Below, piece by piece: positions 10,829-21,778 of a stretch of 64,000 nt of DNA (the first letter of the stretch is position 1; each line of letters opens with the position of its first letter). The notes under the pieces were generated by a model. It searched no databases, had not been told where the DNA came from, and was given only the letters and a program-made list of their open reading frames with translations. This stretch comes from Darksidea phi. Taxonomy: Eukaryota > Ascomycota > Dothideomycetes > Pleosporales > Lentitheciaceae. The stretch is taken from NCBI GenBank assembly GCA_030770425.1, contig JASJFT010000048.1, positions 188,536 through 252,535 of the forward strand, written 5' to 3'. The translations under genes and the position numbers were made by a program.

Positions 10829-12917
10829 ATGGCGCGCATACAGAAGAAAGGTATTTGAACCGTTGTACTATGCATAGCTCATGTTAATTACCTCAGGAAA
10901 CTCTGGCGCGGCCAAGAACTATATCACAAGGACGAGAGCCGTCAAAAAGCTCCAGATTTCGCTCCCAGATTTCCGACGTCTCTGTATTTTCAAGGGCATC
11001 TACCCCCGCGAACCCCGCAAGAAGAAAAAGGTCTCGAAAGGTTCCACCGCGGCGACTACCTTCTACTACACGAAAGATATCCAGTACCTCCTCCATGAAC
11101 CCCTCCTAGCGAAGTTCCGCGAGCATAAGTCAGTAGCAAAGAAAATCGCCCGCGCACTTGGTCGTGGCGAAGCTGGAGATGCGGCGCGGCTTGAGAAAAA
11201 TCTCATACCCAGGATCAAGCTTGACCACATTATCAAGGAGCGATACCCCACCTTCATCGACGCACTGCGCGACCTCGACGATGCTCTCTCCATGCTCTTC
11301 CTGTTCGCCAACCTTCCGTCCAGCGAATATGTTCCCGCAAAGACGATCAGCCTTTGCCAGAAGCTGTGCCACGAGTTCGAGCACTACGTAATCGTCTCAC
11401 ACTCTCTGCGAAAATCTTTCCTGTCGATCAAAGGCATCTACTATCAGGTGACGATCCAAGGGCAGGACATAATGTGGCTAGTTCCCTATCGTTTCGTGCA
11501 GCGGACCGGCGGCGACATTGACTTCCGAATCATGGGCACCTTTGTCGAGTTCTATACAACATTGTTGGGCTTCGTCAATTACCGCCTGTACACGTCGATT
11601 GGACTTGTGTATCCTCCCAAGTTTAATGCGAAAATGGATGAACAGGGTGGTGAGCTGAGCGCGTTCCAACTAGAGGGCAGGAGCTTAGCTACGAATGGAA
11701 ATACGACAAAGAGCGATGCGCCGCTTGTCATAAATCCCGAGGCGCAAGCCATCGCAGACAAGATCGCAGCTCAGTCGGACACAGAAGAAGAGGAGACTGC
11801 ACTTGCTCCCGTAGAGGCAATTGAAGATGAGAACACAGAAGGCATTGACACCTTCGAGGTAACGGCCCCAGACGCAGATATTCTCCCACAACCAGAGGCA
11901 AGCAGCGCTGAGATAGCCTCCCTGTTTGCACCATTCACTTTCTTCTTATCTCGGGAAACTCCGCGCGCCCCATTGGAATTCATACTGAAAGCTTTTGGCT
12001 GCAAACGGGTTGGCTGGGATGGTACTCTCGGTGACGGCGCCTTCATAACGAACGAGTCCGATCCGTCAATCACTCACCAGATTGTCGATCGGCCCCCCAT
12101 ATCAACAGATGCGCCCACCGTTTTGGATGCTGAAAATGGGAGCGCGGCTACCCCCAAGGTGCAATGGCCCCGGTCGACCATGCCAGGCAGGACGTACGTC
12201 CAACCGCAATGGGTATGGGATTGCTTGAACCAAGGCAAATTGCTTCGCCCTGACCTATATGCTCCCGGAGCTGAGCTGCCGCCGCACTTGAGCCCATGGG
12301 TCAAGCCCAAGAGCGGCGAGTACGATCCGAACCGCCCTCTACAAGAGCAGGAGCTTGAGGGCGAGGCAGAGGCTGCCGAGGATGAGGATGAGGATGGGAA
12401 TGAGGATGCCACGGAGGGAGTGTCGGATAAGGAAATACATGCCGATGGAGACGATGCGGACGCTCTTTTGGATCGGCAATCATCCGTCGAGGTCGGCGAG
12501 GGTATGGACGTCGCCGACTCGGATGATGACGACTCAGAGGATTCGGAAGGTGACGCAGAGGCCGGGGCTGACGAATGGAACGGCTTCGATTCTGATGCCG
12601 AATCTGATATCTCTGAAGGCGAAGCAGCTCGGCTACAGCATCAACGAGAGCTTGAAGCCGAGGCTACGGGCAGGAAGCTTGAGCCCGAGGTTGAGACTAT
12701 GAAATCTAAGAACGCCGCTATCCGCAAGAAGGCCGAGAAAAGGCGAAAACAGGAGCAAGAAGAAAGGGATCGCCAGAAGATAATGCTGTCGAATAAGAAG
12801 AGGAAACTACTCAAGCGGATTGAGTATGGCACTAACAAGCGGGATGTTGAGGCTGAGACCCTGCGAAAGAAACGCAGAAGGATCGAGAAGGCTAAGGCAG
12901 CTGCTGAGGCTCTATAG
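10829..12917 (+). CDS. NOP7: Pescadillo homologue NOP7 (60S ribosome biogenesis), 680 aa
   Basis: Part of the PeBoW/Nop7-Erb1-Ytm1 nucleolar complex needed for 27S pre-rRNA processing and 60S assembly. A 22-base first exon (10829-10850, MARIQKK) is joined over a 46-base intron to 10897-12917. The N-terminal pescadillo domain fills about residues 5-275 ([21 protein letters not shown], here quoted in part; [19 protein letters not shown]). A BRCT-like region follows at about 350-470 ([16 protein letters not shown]). The C-terminal part is acidic, then a Lys/Arg/Glu-rich coiled coil (residues 590-680), as expected. The Met opening in the second exon is not used because the conserved N-terminus needs the tiny first exon. 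Confidence 0.96.
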
Positions 12918-13489
12918 GAATTGGGAAGGAGAATGGGTAGGCGTTGTGGTGTTTGCATACCGGCGCTTACAAGGTGGTCATGTGTCATGATAGCTATTAT
13001 CTAGGTCGAATCGAGATATATTTCAATCTGCAACCTACCTCCATGACGCTCTGAAATGACTTAGGATGCCGCCTACGCGTGAAACTACGAGCTCATTGTG
13101 ATATTGGACAAAGGGCTTCGGTGCGAGTAGTGCTTCCAAAGGCTCGTAGACATGGAGATCTTGCGAGATTGCACAGCTCGTCTATCATCAATTGTTCATA
13201 CTCGCACTGAGTGCACAATGGACAACTTTGCATGTTTTTGCACTAGCAGTCACGTTGCCATGTTTGAACCCATTTGAAAAGAACTGCAGATCCACCTGCT
13301 TATTGCTAAATTGATAAAACCACATACAAGAAGTGAAGAAAGTTTTTCTGAGGGGTGCGCCGCTGGCCTTCCCTATTCTCTTGAAAAGCGAAAAAAAAAA
13401 TGAGGAGGAAAGAAGAAAGAAATCTGACCGCAAAAACCCGCGCGAGGAATGCAGTGGGGAGTTGGAAGTTTTACTCTTCCTTCTAACCC
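12918..13489. other. Convergent intergenic region
   Basis: Between the NOP7 and GH114 3' ends. It contains an A-rich run near 13388-13400 and nothing else I can name. Confidence 0.5.
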
Positions 13490-14669
13490 CTAATTGCTAT
13501 ACTTGCGAGGATGATACCCGTAGCGAGGCCTTGCTGGCTCATCTTCCTTATCTTCTTCTTCATCCTCAGCCTCGTCCTCGTCCTCCTCATCCTCGTCCTC
13601 AGCAGGTGCAGTCGGGGTAGGCTTCGGTGCCGCCTTGGAAGAAGTAGAAGGGGCGACAGACTTAGTCGGCTGAGCGACACCAGTCGTAGCCGGCTTAGTA
13701 GCAGTGGGCTTCGTAGCCACCGGCTCCGTCTCCTCGGGCTTCTCAACATCAACCTCGGTTGCAGACGGCGCCTCATCCGTCTGGGTCTGTGTCGGCTGGG
13801 TGGGCGTTGTTCCACTCGCACCACATTGTCCACCGAGCTTACTCAGATCCAACTCTTTCAGCACGCTAGACATAGTGACGCCGTCAACAGCGCCACACTG
13901 GCCGTTGTATTCGATGTTGAAAACGGCTTTGCCCGCATCGCTGAAAGGCTTGTACTGGTCGCATTCGTTGAACTCGTGGCATTGCTCGTTGACGGCGAAC
14001 TGGACTACGTCGACGACGTCGGGGATCAGCTCGAGGGCGTTCTTCAGTCCGATGGCAAGGTTCTTGGAGGCAGCTTCGCCGGCGAGGAATTTTACGTATT
14101 CAGCGTGGACAGCGGCGCTCTTGCCGAAGCCGTCGTTGTTGTCTTGTTGCTATGTTGCGTGTTAGATTTTCTATGTGTAGAATTATTAGCTGGATTGGGG
14201 AAGCAGAACGTACGTAGCCGTCAACGTTGTCGACATCAACACCCATACAGCCCTTGTCCGCAGCCGCCTGAATCCTGCCCGACATGATCTTCCTCACATT
14301 CTCACTCTCGACATTAACCCACTTCTCGTCCGGCCAGTCCTTCATGGTGTTGCCCAAATCACTGGGTTGGAACTGATCAGAGGCATCGCGGTTCGGCTCG
14401 TACGTTCCGGCGCTGAAGTAGCAGATGACCGTCTTGCCGGCTGTCTTGAGGTTCTGCATTGTTGCCGCTTCGTTCTCCTCGAGATCGAGGATCATGACCT
14501 GAACCGATTCATCGAGAGTGGTGGTGTCGCCGTTGAGGTTTCCAGCGAGGAGGATGTCGAAGGTGGAGGTGTTGGGGATGGTGGGGACTGCGCGGCGGGA
14601 AGAGTGGAAGGGATGCGCTGCTGCTATGCTAGCCGTGCTGGCGAGGGCTAGTGCTGTGGAGAAATGCAT
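13490..14669 (-). CDS. Secreted GH114 family protein (endo-alpha-1,4-polygalactosaminidase-like), 371 aa
   Basis: Two exons, 14214-14669 and 13490-14149, joined in phase 0 by a 64-base intron (GTACGT...ACATAG). Residues 1-18 form a signal peptide (MHFSTALALASTASIAAA) followed by a dibasic site (SSRRAV). The GH114 TIM-barrel region covers about 30-240: VICYFSAGTYEPNRD, MSGRIQAAADKGCMGVDVDNVDGY, and LAIGLKNALELIPD, with Asp residues at the positions expected for catalysis. Characterised members cut galactosaminogalactan-like alpha-1,4-galactosaminide polymers. After a Cys-containing end comes a Thr/Pro/Ala-rich linker and an acidic EDEDEEDEDEAED run, which may mediate surface retention. The ATG at 14669 is preferred over in-frame codons upstream because it opens the signal peptide. 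A decayed paralogue lies at 16036-16683. Confidence 0.92.
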
Positions 14670-16035
14670 GGCGGCTTGTTTGCAATGGGGTGGAGAAAGT
14701 AGATTCAAGCGTAGGAATCGAAGTTGAAGATAGGATGTGGGAAGTAACGACAATTTCGAAAGTAACGGCCGAGAATAGAGAGCTAGCTCTACAAAACCTC
14801 TTCAAAGAGAAAATCGAAAGATAGATGAAAGGAGTGAATGCAAAATGCTAGATTGCGATGCGGAATTCATCTGGTGCGCCTGGCTCTACTTTATATACTC
14901 CGCATCACTACACTCCCCTCGCCTCCGCATCAAGCAACAATATAAGCATCGGCAGCGCCCCCAACAAACAACTCATCTCCCTCTCAGCCGTGATAGGACG
15001 GCAAGGCGCTCCAACGCAGAGAACGATCGTGTCAGCGTCTGCATCCTACAAATTAGGGGAGATGCTTGATTCGGGGAATAGGTAAACCCCGACCGACCGG
15101 TACGCGAAGGATGGGTTCCGGATACGGTGATGGGAAATGAAGGGTGGTTTTTCTTAGGGTCTGTGTTTGCGGATCCGTAGCGCGCGCATTAAGGGATGAG
15201 TTTTGGGCACGCCTGCAGGATGGCACTTGGCGCGGCTGGACACTTGAGCCATCATCAACTTTTGAACACTGCGCATCTTCGTTATGCGACACCGAGCCGC
15301 CTTTGCATTTTACATTGTTCCTTTGCGTCTCAAAGAAGAGGTAGGATCTCGAGCTGCTGTTCTGTGCACTGGTAAAGTCGTAGGCAGCCCTACAGTCTCG
15401 ATATAGAAGTTTGCGTAAATAGTCGATGGCTTGCATTGTCACCTTCGGCAGTCAAACCATCGACTAAGCGGCAATAAACCTACAGCGGCTTACCACCTTT
15501 CTTTGGACTTGTACGCGGCACCCACATTCATATATATGAAAGCGGCGATCTACCGACATAATAAGCGCTGCGCGCGAAAGGGATGCGCACAAGCGTGAGG
15601 CAATCACCCAATATGTCCGTGCGACGGTAAGCTCTCCCTGCTATTTACCATGTTTCAAACAGAGGAACCCCACCACTTGAACATTCCGCGAGTAAGATTG
15701 GTTTCGTAACCTTGTTGGCGGGAAGTCCCCCTCCATGGGATCTCGAATAGGCCGCAAGGTGGGTGCTCAACCTAGATTCCGCGGGGACAGTAAGGTCTTA
15801 GTTACGTCGCGCGCTACTGTCTGCAAGAACTCCCTAATCGTGCACTGATTTCTAAACCTGTAACCACAAAATCACTAAAAACGCTGTATGCACTTAATAA
15901 TATGATACGCTAGACGGACTATGACTTCTCACACGACGGTGAAAACATGTTGAGGCCGCTACATACTTCTACTGAGATGACAGAAAATAACCTGCCTCCT
16001 GAAAGCGCGCGGAAGTACAGGCCACGGAGGTTCTT
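14670..16035. other. Intergenic region upstream of GH114
   Basis: It holds the GH114 promoter with a TATA-like box and otherwise no supported gene. The word ataataagcgctgcg near 15556 recurs near 17405, so the decayed GH114 block may be flanked by short repeats. Confidence 0.5.
14891..14897 (-). promoter_or_regulatory. TATA-like box of the GH114 gene
   Basis: The minus strand reads GAGTATATAAAG about 225 bases upstream of the GH114 ATG. The match to TATAWAA is clear; the distance implies a long 5' leader. Confidence 0.5.
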
Positions 16036-16683
16036 CCGCAGCGGCCTGAATCCTGCCCGACATGATTTTCCTCACATTCTCACTCTCAACATCAACCCAC
16101 TTCTCGTCCGGCCAGTCCTTCATGGTGTTGCCCAAATCACTGGGTTGGAATTGGTCAGAGGTATCGCGATTCGGCTCGTACGTTCCGGCGCTGAGGTAGT
16201 AGATAACCGTCTTGCTAGCTGTCTGAGGTTCTCTATTGTTGCCGCTTCGTTCTCCTTGAGATCGAGGATCATGACCTGAACCGATTCATCGAGAGTAGTG
16301 GTGTCGCCGTTGAGGTTTCCAGCGAGGAGGATGTCGAAGGTGGAGGTGTTGGGGATGGTGGGGACCGCGCGGCGGGAGGAGATTGAAGGGATGTGCTGCA
16401 GAAGCCATAGCCGGTATCGGGTTGTCCACCGCTCCGTGCTTGAATAATCGGAGAAACACTACAACTACCACAACCGCAAAGGAGAGGTATAGAAGAGGGA
16501 GAAGCCGGTTCCAACGCCATTTGCCATAGTCTATTGCAGCTTGGCTATCTTGGACATTTGAAGCGACCTAGAAATAATTAGTAAAGAACTTAAACTATAG
16601 CTTTAACTTACTGGTGAATTGGTTTGAGGAGCTGGAGGGACCGGAGCTGGAGGGATAGGAGCGAGAGGGATGGCTGTAGACAT
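16036..16683 (-). pseudogene. Decayed membrane-anchored GH114 paralogue, copy 1
   Basis: Bases 16036-16390 closely match the GH114 coding sequence at about 14260-14610, with scattered substitutions and indels. The one-base loss in the gctgtctgaggttct stretch breaks the frame, and an extra base near 16380 breaks it again. Upstream, in place of a signal peptide, lie a first exon 16612-16683 (MSTAIPLAPIPPAPVPPAPQ), a 44-base intron with a TACTAAT branch site, and a second exon coding KWRWNRLLPLLYLSFAVVVV, a clear transmembrane segment. The ancestor was therefore probably a type II membrane GH114. The C-terminal half, including the post-VDNVDGY part, is missing. Loss of function is directly seen. 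Confidence 0.8.
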
Positions 16684-17260
16684 CTTGGATAACTCGGCGC
16701 TTATTTTCGTATCTGTAGCGCACGCTGAGTGAGAGTTGCCGTGGTATGGTGGTGGGCAGTCAGATAATGTGTCGTCCGATAATGTAACGTCGTGTAGCGA
16801 TAGCGGGAGTATGGGTGTGGGTGGACGCATCTTTGCGGCTGGAGAGCGGGTTTTATGTGACTGCGCGGCGGGAGGAGTTGAAGGGATGTGCTGCAGAAGC
16901 TATAGCCGGGATCGGGTTGTCCACCGCTCCGTGCTTGAATAATCGGACAAACACTACAACTACCACAACCGCAAAGGAGAGGTATAGAAGAGGGAGAAGC
17001 CAGTTCCAACGCCATTTGAAGCGACCTAGAAATAATTAGCAAAGAACTTAAACTATAGCTTTAACTCACTGGTGAATTGGTTTGAGGAGCTGAAGGGACC
17101 GGAGCTGGAGGCATGGGAGCTAGAGGGATGGCTGACATCTTGGAGTTGCAGTGGTACGGTGGTGGGCAGTCAGATAATGTGACGTCGTGTAACGATAGCG
17201 GAAGTATGGGTGTAGGTGGACGCATTTTTGCGGGTGGAGAGCGGGTTTTATGTTTGTAGA
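16362..17260. repeat. Tandem duplication of the GH114-paralogue 5' region
   Basis: Two direct copies lie head to tail, about 16362-16860 and 16861-17260. Shared blocks include ttgtccaccgctccgtgctt, gaagcgacctagaaataatt and ggtgggcagtcagataatg, in the same order. The second copy is shorter through the 37-base deletion, loss of a stretch around 16690-16735, and an absent tcgtccgataatg word. Divergence is low, so the duplication is more recent than the decay of the GH114 body. Confidence 0.85.
16851..17138 (-). pseudogene. Decayed membrane-anchored GH114 paralogue, copy 2 (N-terminal part only)
   Basis: A second copy of the proline-rich first exon (ATG at 17138), its intron and the transmembrane exon, near-identical to copy 1. 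A 37-base stretch present in copy 1 between two catttg words is missing, which shifts the frame just before the membrane segment. The sequence stops at a SSRRAV-like position, where GH114 homology ends and a copy of the upstream flank begins. It cannot encode an enzyme. Confidence 0.75.
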
Positions 17261-17296
17261 CGAGGGCGCGGTGTTCTTGCCTTTAAGTAGTGAAGG

Positions 17297-17385
17297 TGGG
17301 CGATTACATACGTGGTTGTCGGGCAATTGCAAACGTGGTTGTTGGGCAATTGCAAACATGGTTGTTGGGCAATTACAAACGTGGG
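17297..17385. repeat. 23-bp tandem repeat, about 3.5 copies
   Basis: Three units of cgtggttgttgggcaattgc plus aaa start at 17311, with one or two mismatches each, preceded and followed by partial units. The unit contains the palindrome caattg. Confidence 0.85.
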
Positions 17386-17642
17386 AACGCAGCACCTTTA
17401 CTTCCATAATAAGCGCTGCGGATGCGCCGCAGGGTGCTAGAAGCGACATTGGTTTGGATTTTCATAGTGGGAGCGAAGCGATATATCAAAACAAATCTCT
17501 CATTGGTCGGGGGGTGACTCAGCACTGCATTGTCTCACAAACTCTCCACAACCGAATCCGCTGCCTTGATCAGGACCGCGCTCTTCCGTTTCCCCTAAGC
17601 TGTCTTATTGCCTAGCTAGAGTCCCACGTCGAACACATTATT
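17386..17642. other. Intergenic region before the APH-type gene
   Basis: Presumed promoter of the downstream plus-strand gene. No clear TATA box or further repeat. Confidence 0.4.
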
Positions 17643-18644
17643 ATGACGATTGTAATCACCTCTGATGCCGACCTTCCAAAGTGTTTGAACACGCCATCGA
17701 AGCAAGCCACAAAGGCGCGACAACTGGCTCACTTGCACTCTGGCATCCCCTCCAAGAAGGCTCGAGGGCCCCGACCCCAAGGTTTTTTCAGTAGGACGGC
17801 GATTGTAACGCTGCAGAATGGCGAAGACGTGGTCATACAGTTCCGACCGGAACCCCTAGATCTTGAGCCCTTCCAGGTTGCCCGGAGAGTGCTTGGCGCG
17901 GCAGTTCCTGATATCAAAGTAATTCAGGACGAAGAGCTGGAACGTGAGGGTATATGGGTGTACTGGATGACCTGCATACCTGGGAAAACATGGCTCGATG
18001 GCGCAAGAGGGAGAGTCTCGCAAACCAGGGTTACTACCGTCCGATCCTTGGGCCGGATCTTGTCAAAAGGCCATGTCGACGATAGTAGTGCGTTGGTCGT
18101 TGATGGCAAGCTTCGCCCGCATCTCCAGCTACTCCTAGCCTCTGAGGACCCCAAGATTCAGCAGTTCCACGCTGTAGCGAGAGATTTGCTTGGCAAATTA
18201 GACCAGCTCGAGAATCTACCACTTTTCATCGCCCACTTCGACCTAAACGACTTCAATATCATGGTTGACGATAACTGCGAGGTTTCTGGCATCGTTGACT
18301 GGGAACTATCGACCCCCCTTCCCTTTGGTATGGGTTTTTGCCGCATCCACACACTTGCTGGCGAGATCTCCGAAAAGAAGTTTTGCATGCCGCCCGAGTT
18401 TGAGGATGCGGAGAGAGGATTTTGGCAGGAGATTTGGGATGGGATTCCTGAGAATGTTCGCAGTCGTGCCAGTCCGGAAGCGGTCCAGATCGCTGTCACG
18501 CTAGGGACACTTCTGGATGCCTTCCAGCTAGATGAAGGCAAAATCGGACCTTACAATCCCGTAGTCGTTGACGCCCTCCCAAAGTTTCTCACCTACCGTA
18601 TTCCCGTGATAAGGGGCTCAGGTTCACCACCATATTCAGAATGA
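17643..18644 (+). CDS. Aminoglycoside-phosphotransferase-like (APH) kinase, 333 aa
   Basis: A single-exon gene. The Brenner-type loop HFDLNDFNIMVDD at about residue 198 and the IVDWE metal-binding motif at about 219 mark the APH/choline-kinase-like fold. An upstream VVIQFR segment supplies the ATP-binding lysine-equivalent region, though Arg stands where Lys is usual, so nucleotide binding may be altered. Fungal members of this large family phosphorylate small molecules or are uncharacterised; antibiotic resistance should not be assumed. The start ATG follows a stop-rich leader. It sits next to decayed and repeated DNA but is intact. Confidence 0.88.
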   Translation: MTIVITSDADLPKCLNTPSKQATKARQLAHLHSGIPSKKARGPRPQGFFSRTAIVTLQNGEDVVIQFRPEPLDLEPFQVARRVLGAAVPDIKVIQDEELEREGIWVYWMTCIPGKTWLDGARGRVSQTRVTTVRSLGRILSKGHVDDSSALVVDGKLRPHLQLLLASEDPKIQQFHAVARDLLGKLDQLENLPLFIAHFDLNDFNIMVDDNCEVSGIVDWELSTPLPFGMGFCRIHTLAGEISEKKFCMPPEFEDAERGFWQEIWDGIPENVRSRASPEAVQIAVTLGTLLDAFQLDEGKIGPYNPVVVDALPKFLTYRIPVIRGSGSPPYSE

Positions 18645-19167
18645 GTGAAAATGGATGGTTCGAGTTGTGGCTGCGGATTTACTGAGACATAAATAGTTTA
18701 GACACGCGCCAGGATTGTTCTCGCATCGAGGGGAAGTCCCTCATCCAGCGGCTGGGACAACCTCCAGATTCGGCAGCGAATTTCCCGTCGATCTGCGTTG
18801 AGGCGCCAAGTAGAGAATGGAGTATCATGTGCGACTCGTCATCAACTAAAAAAAAAAGTACACATTATATGTCGTATCTTATACATGACAATGACGAAAA
18901 CACTTGCTAAGCACCTCCCACCACGCTACCCATCGTGAAAGCCACACACATGCTTGCACAATGACACCATGTTTTAAGGAAGAGACAAGAACATCAGCAT
19001 TACAATCTGAAGCCGGAAGGTAACAGAGGTTGTAATTGTTGCCCAATATGGGGGGCGCAAGGCTGTAGAGACACGATCCCTTATCCAGTTCAGCGAACGC
19101 TAATGTATATAAGGGTGGCTTGAATAGGACGGAAAGAACGGTAGAGATACAGCCGTCAGCCGACGAC
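18645..19167. other. Convergent intergenic region
   Basis: Between the APH-type kinase and glyoxal oxidase 3' ends. An A10 run lies near 18848-18857. No gene seen. Confidence 0.5.
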
Positions 19168-21778
19168 TTACGAAACCTGCACAAACTGTCCAATGGCCGG
19201 CACACCATCTACGAGCACATACACGACGTACGGGCCGGGCGGGGCGACATTGTTATTCGGTGGCATCGTGACGGTAATTGTCTGGCTGGTACTTGCGGTA
19301 TCAAAGCCTTCGGTGTCGAGGAAAGCCAGGCGGTGGCCCATGTGTACAGAGTGGGTGACGAAGCCGCCGTAGTAAAGAGATACCTTGACAGCCTTGGAGT
19401 TGGCAGGGCAGTTGAATTTGATCGTGAAGGTCGACCCGTCCGCTTTCAGAGACTTGCTAGAGAGCTCGACTTTCGAAGGTCGGGTGGGGTTCCCTTGAAG
19501 ATATGGAGGCGTGTAGATTTCGTTTCGGAACTCCGTAACATAAGGATTCTGAGCTGTAGGTCTGAGAATGGGTTGCTCCACGGGATTGGACCCAGAGATC
19601 AGCAGAGTACCGTCAAGCAAAAGGAGAGCAACACTATGGTAAAGACGTGCGATGTCGGACGAGGGGCCAGTGGTCCAGCGCTTGCCGAGAGGTTGATCCG
19701 GATCGTAGATCAAGACTTCAAAAGCAGGTTTACGGGCAATGCCAAAGCCTTGAGCACCTTGCTGCGCGCCATTGACCCAGATGACAGTGCCGTCAGCGAG
19801 GAGAGTGCCCTCAACCATTCCGCGTCCTTCAGGCATGGAGTCCATTTCCCAAGAAGGGTTGGTGGCGAGTGGGTTGATGCGGCCGCAAGAGGGATCGCCA
19901 GGAGCAGTGATATCTTGGTATGGACCTCCGCCGCATATTACCACATCGCCGTTCCATTTGTTGGCGCTAGATAGGGGTAGAAGAACTGAACCACCAGTGT
20001 TGGGATAGGTACGGTAGGATCCAGGCAGGTCAGGAAGCATGCGGACGGCAGTTCCATCGTTGACATTGAAGATCTCGGCGGATTTGGAAACGAAAACGAA
20101 GAGAGTACCGTCGTTGAGCAAGTGTATGAAGGGGTACATGTAGTAAGGCTGGTGCTTTGACAAGATGTCCATGTTGGTGCTCTTTCCTTGTGGCGTACCG
20201 TCCGCATTCAAGATCTCGTAAGTGGGATTGTTATTCTCGGGCTTAGTGGGATCAAGGCCGTTCAAGCTTCCAGAAGCAACAAATATCTTCGAGTCAGGCA
20301 TGATCTGAACGGAAGCATACCAGCGGGCCGTGTCAAGTTGAACCCCTGGCTCATCCCAATTCTGGCCGTCCAAAGAAGCGTCAGTGGCTGAGCGTTTGAG
20401 GAATCGAATACCCTTGAATCCATCGCCGACAGTAGGATCGATAAAATCTAGGGGAGCATTTCCTCCTACAGACATAAACCGCCCATCAGCAAGGAAAATG
20501 CCGCCCGAGCAGAAGGCGTTGGTTTTGTAGGCCAGTGGAACAGCCTTGGCGGTCGGGTTTGTGGGATCCCATTCAGAAGCGTAAGCTAATTGTCCGTTCG
20601 AAAGTTCGAGCTCGGTGTAGTTCTCGACCTTGTCCAAAAAGACTACGCGGCCATTCGGCATCAGCCCAGCGTGCATGGCCGGGACACCAGATGAACCCTT
20701 GACGGCAATAGACCCAGGCTTAGCAGCTGCGGGAGCCGGGCTAGCTTTAGGAGCTTCGATAACAGGGCCGCCACGGCATGGACCAGACTGGCATCCCTCC
20801 TCGCAGTGGGCCGTGGAGTTGCCACAGTAACCGTACATCGAGCAGCACGCGCCTTGAGGCCAGTCACCACACACGGTATTACCAAATTTGGCGCCACAAC
20901 TGCCATCAGTGGTAGCCTTCCCTGTTGGTTGTGGGTTGCCGTTGGTGGGCTTTCCAAGGACAGGCTCGCCCGATGTTGTCGAAGATGGAGGTCTGGTGCC
21001 GGAAGCGGTTCCTTGAGGAGGCGCAGAAGTTGGGGCGCCATCTTTGCAGCCATTTTGACAGCCATTTGCCTTTAAACAATGGCCATCGGAGCTGCCGCAG
21101 TAGCTGTGGCGCCATATTAGCAGTGGTTACATCACATCAAAGATGTACTTACCCATATGACGAGCAGCATCCGCCGTACTCTCCCTTTGCGTCGCATGTG
21201 GCCCCGGAAAATTCTTTTCCACATCTACCATCGCTTCTCGGACTCGCTCCAGTTGAAGTTGGCTCTGGAGGCGGATCTTCACCCTTGATAGGCGATGGGG
21301 ATGTACCAGTGCAACCCGAGAGGCACCCTTCGCCGCAGTGAGCTGGAGTATTACCGCACTAGGGCAGGTTAATGGCACACAGGCACGACGTTCAAGAACG
21401 ACCTACCCATCCGTACGAGCTGCAACACGTGCCTTTGTAGACCGTACTCTTGGGGTCACAAAGCAGATTGCCATGTGCTGGACCGCACTGACCATCGCTT
21501 GAATATCGCTGCTCATGTCTCTTGCCGGGCACTCGACGTGAGAAAGAGGTAGATGTTAAGCGGTCATCATTAGCACCGGCTTCGCAGCTAGAAGCGATCA
21601 GCATACGGTCGAAAGGGGAGGGAAGTACTTACGTGTTGCGCTCGGTGCAATGTTGCCCTGTCAAGCATCGACTCGGCCCAGGAGAAAGGAAAGTGCAACT
21701 AGGGTTGACCCATTCGAAATTGATGTTGGCGGCGGTAAGGCCGGTGAATACACCCACGGTCAAGAGTGCCGCCCTCAT
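19168..21778 (-). CDS. Glyoxal oxidase-like AA5 copper-radical oxidase with three CBM18 modules, 822 aa
   Basis: Four exons: 21633-21778, 21407-21587, 21153-21358 and 19168-21103, with introns of 45 to 49 bases, all in phase. A signal peptide (MRAALLTVGVFTGLTAA) is followed by three hevein-type chitin-binding modules at about residues 82-122, 150-195 and 225-270 (CCSSYGWCG, CCSSYGYCG, CCSMYGYCG). The oxidase occupies the rest. The Cys-Tyr cofactor and copper ligands are placed by FCSGGIFLADG, DTARWYASVQIM, ARLYHSVALLLLDG and THSVHMGHR, and a DUF1929-type beta domain ends the protein. Known GLOX enzymes oxidise aldehydes to acids with release of hydrogen peroxide. Chitin-binding modules would place peroxide production at fungal or insect chitin (inference). 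The modular pattern is known in ascomycetes. Confidence 0.95.

Noticed and set aside
17643..18644. Reading the APH-type gene as an antibiotic-resistance gene
   Set aside because: Fungal APH-fold proteins are numerous and mostly unrelated to drug resistance; only the fold motifs are seen.
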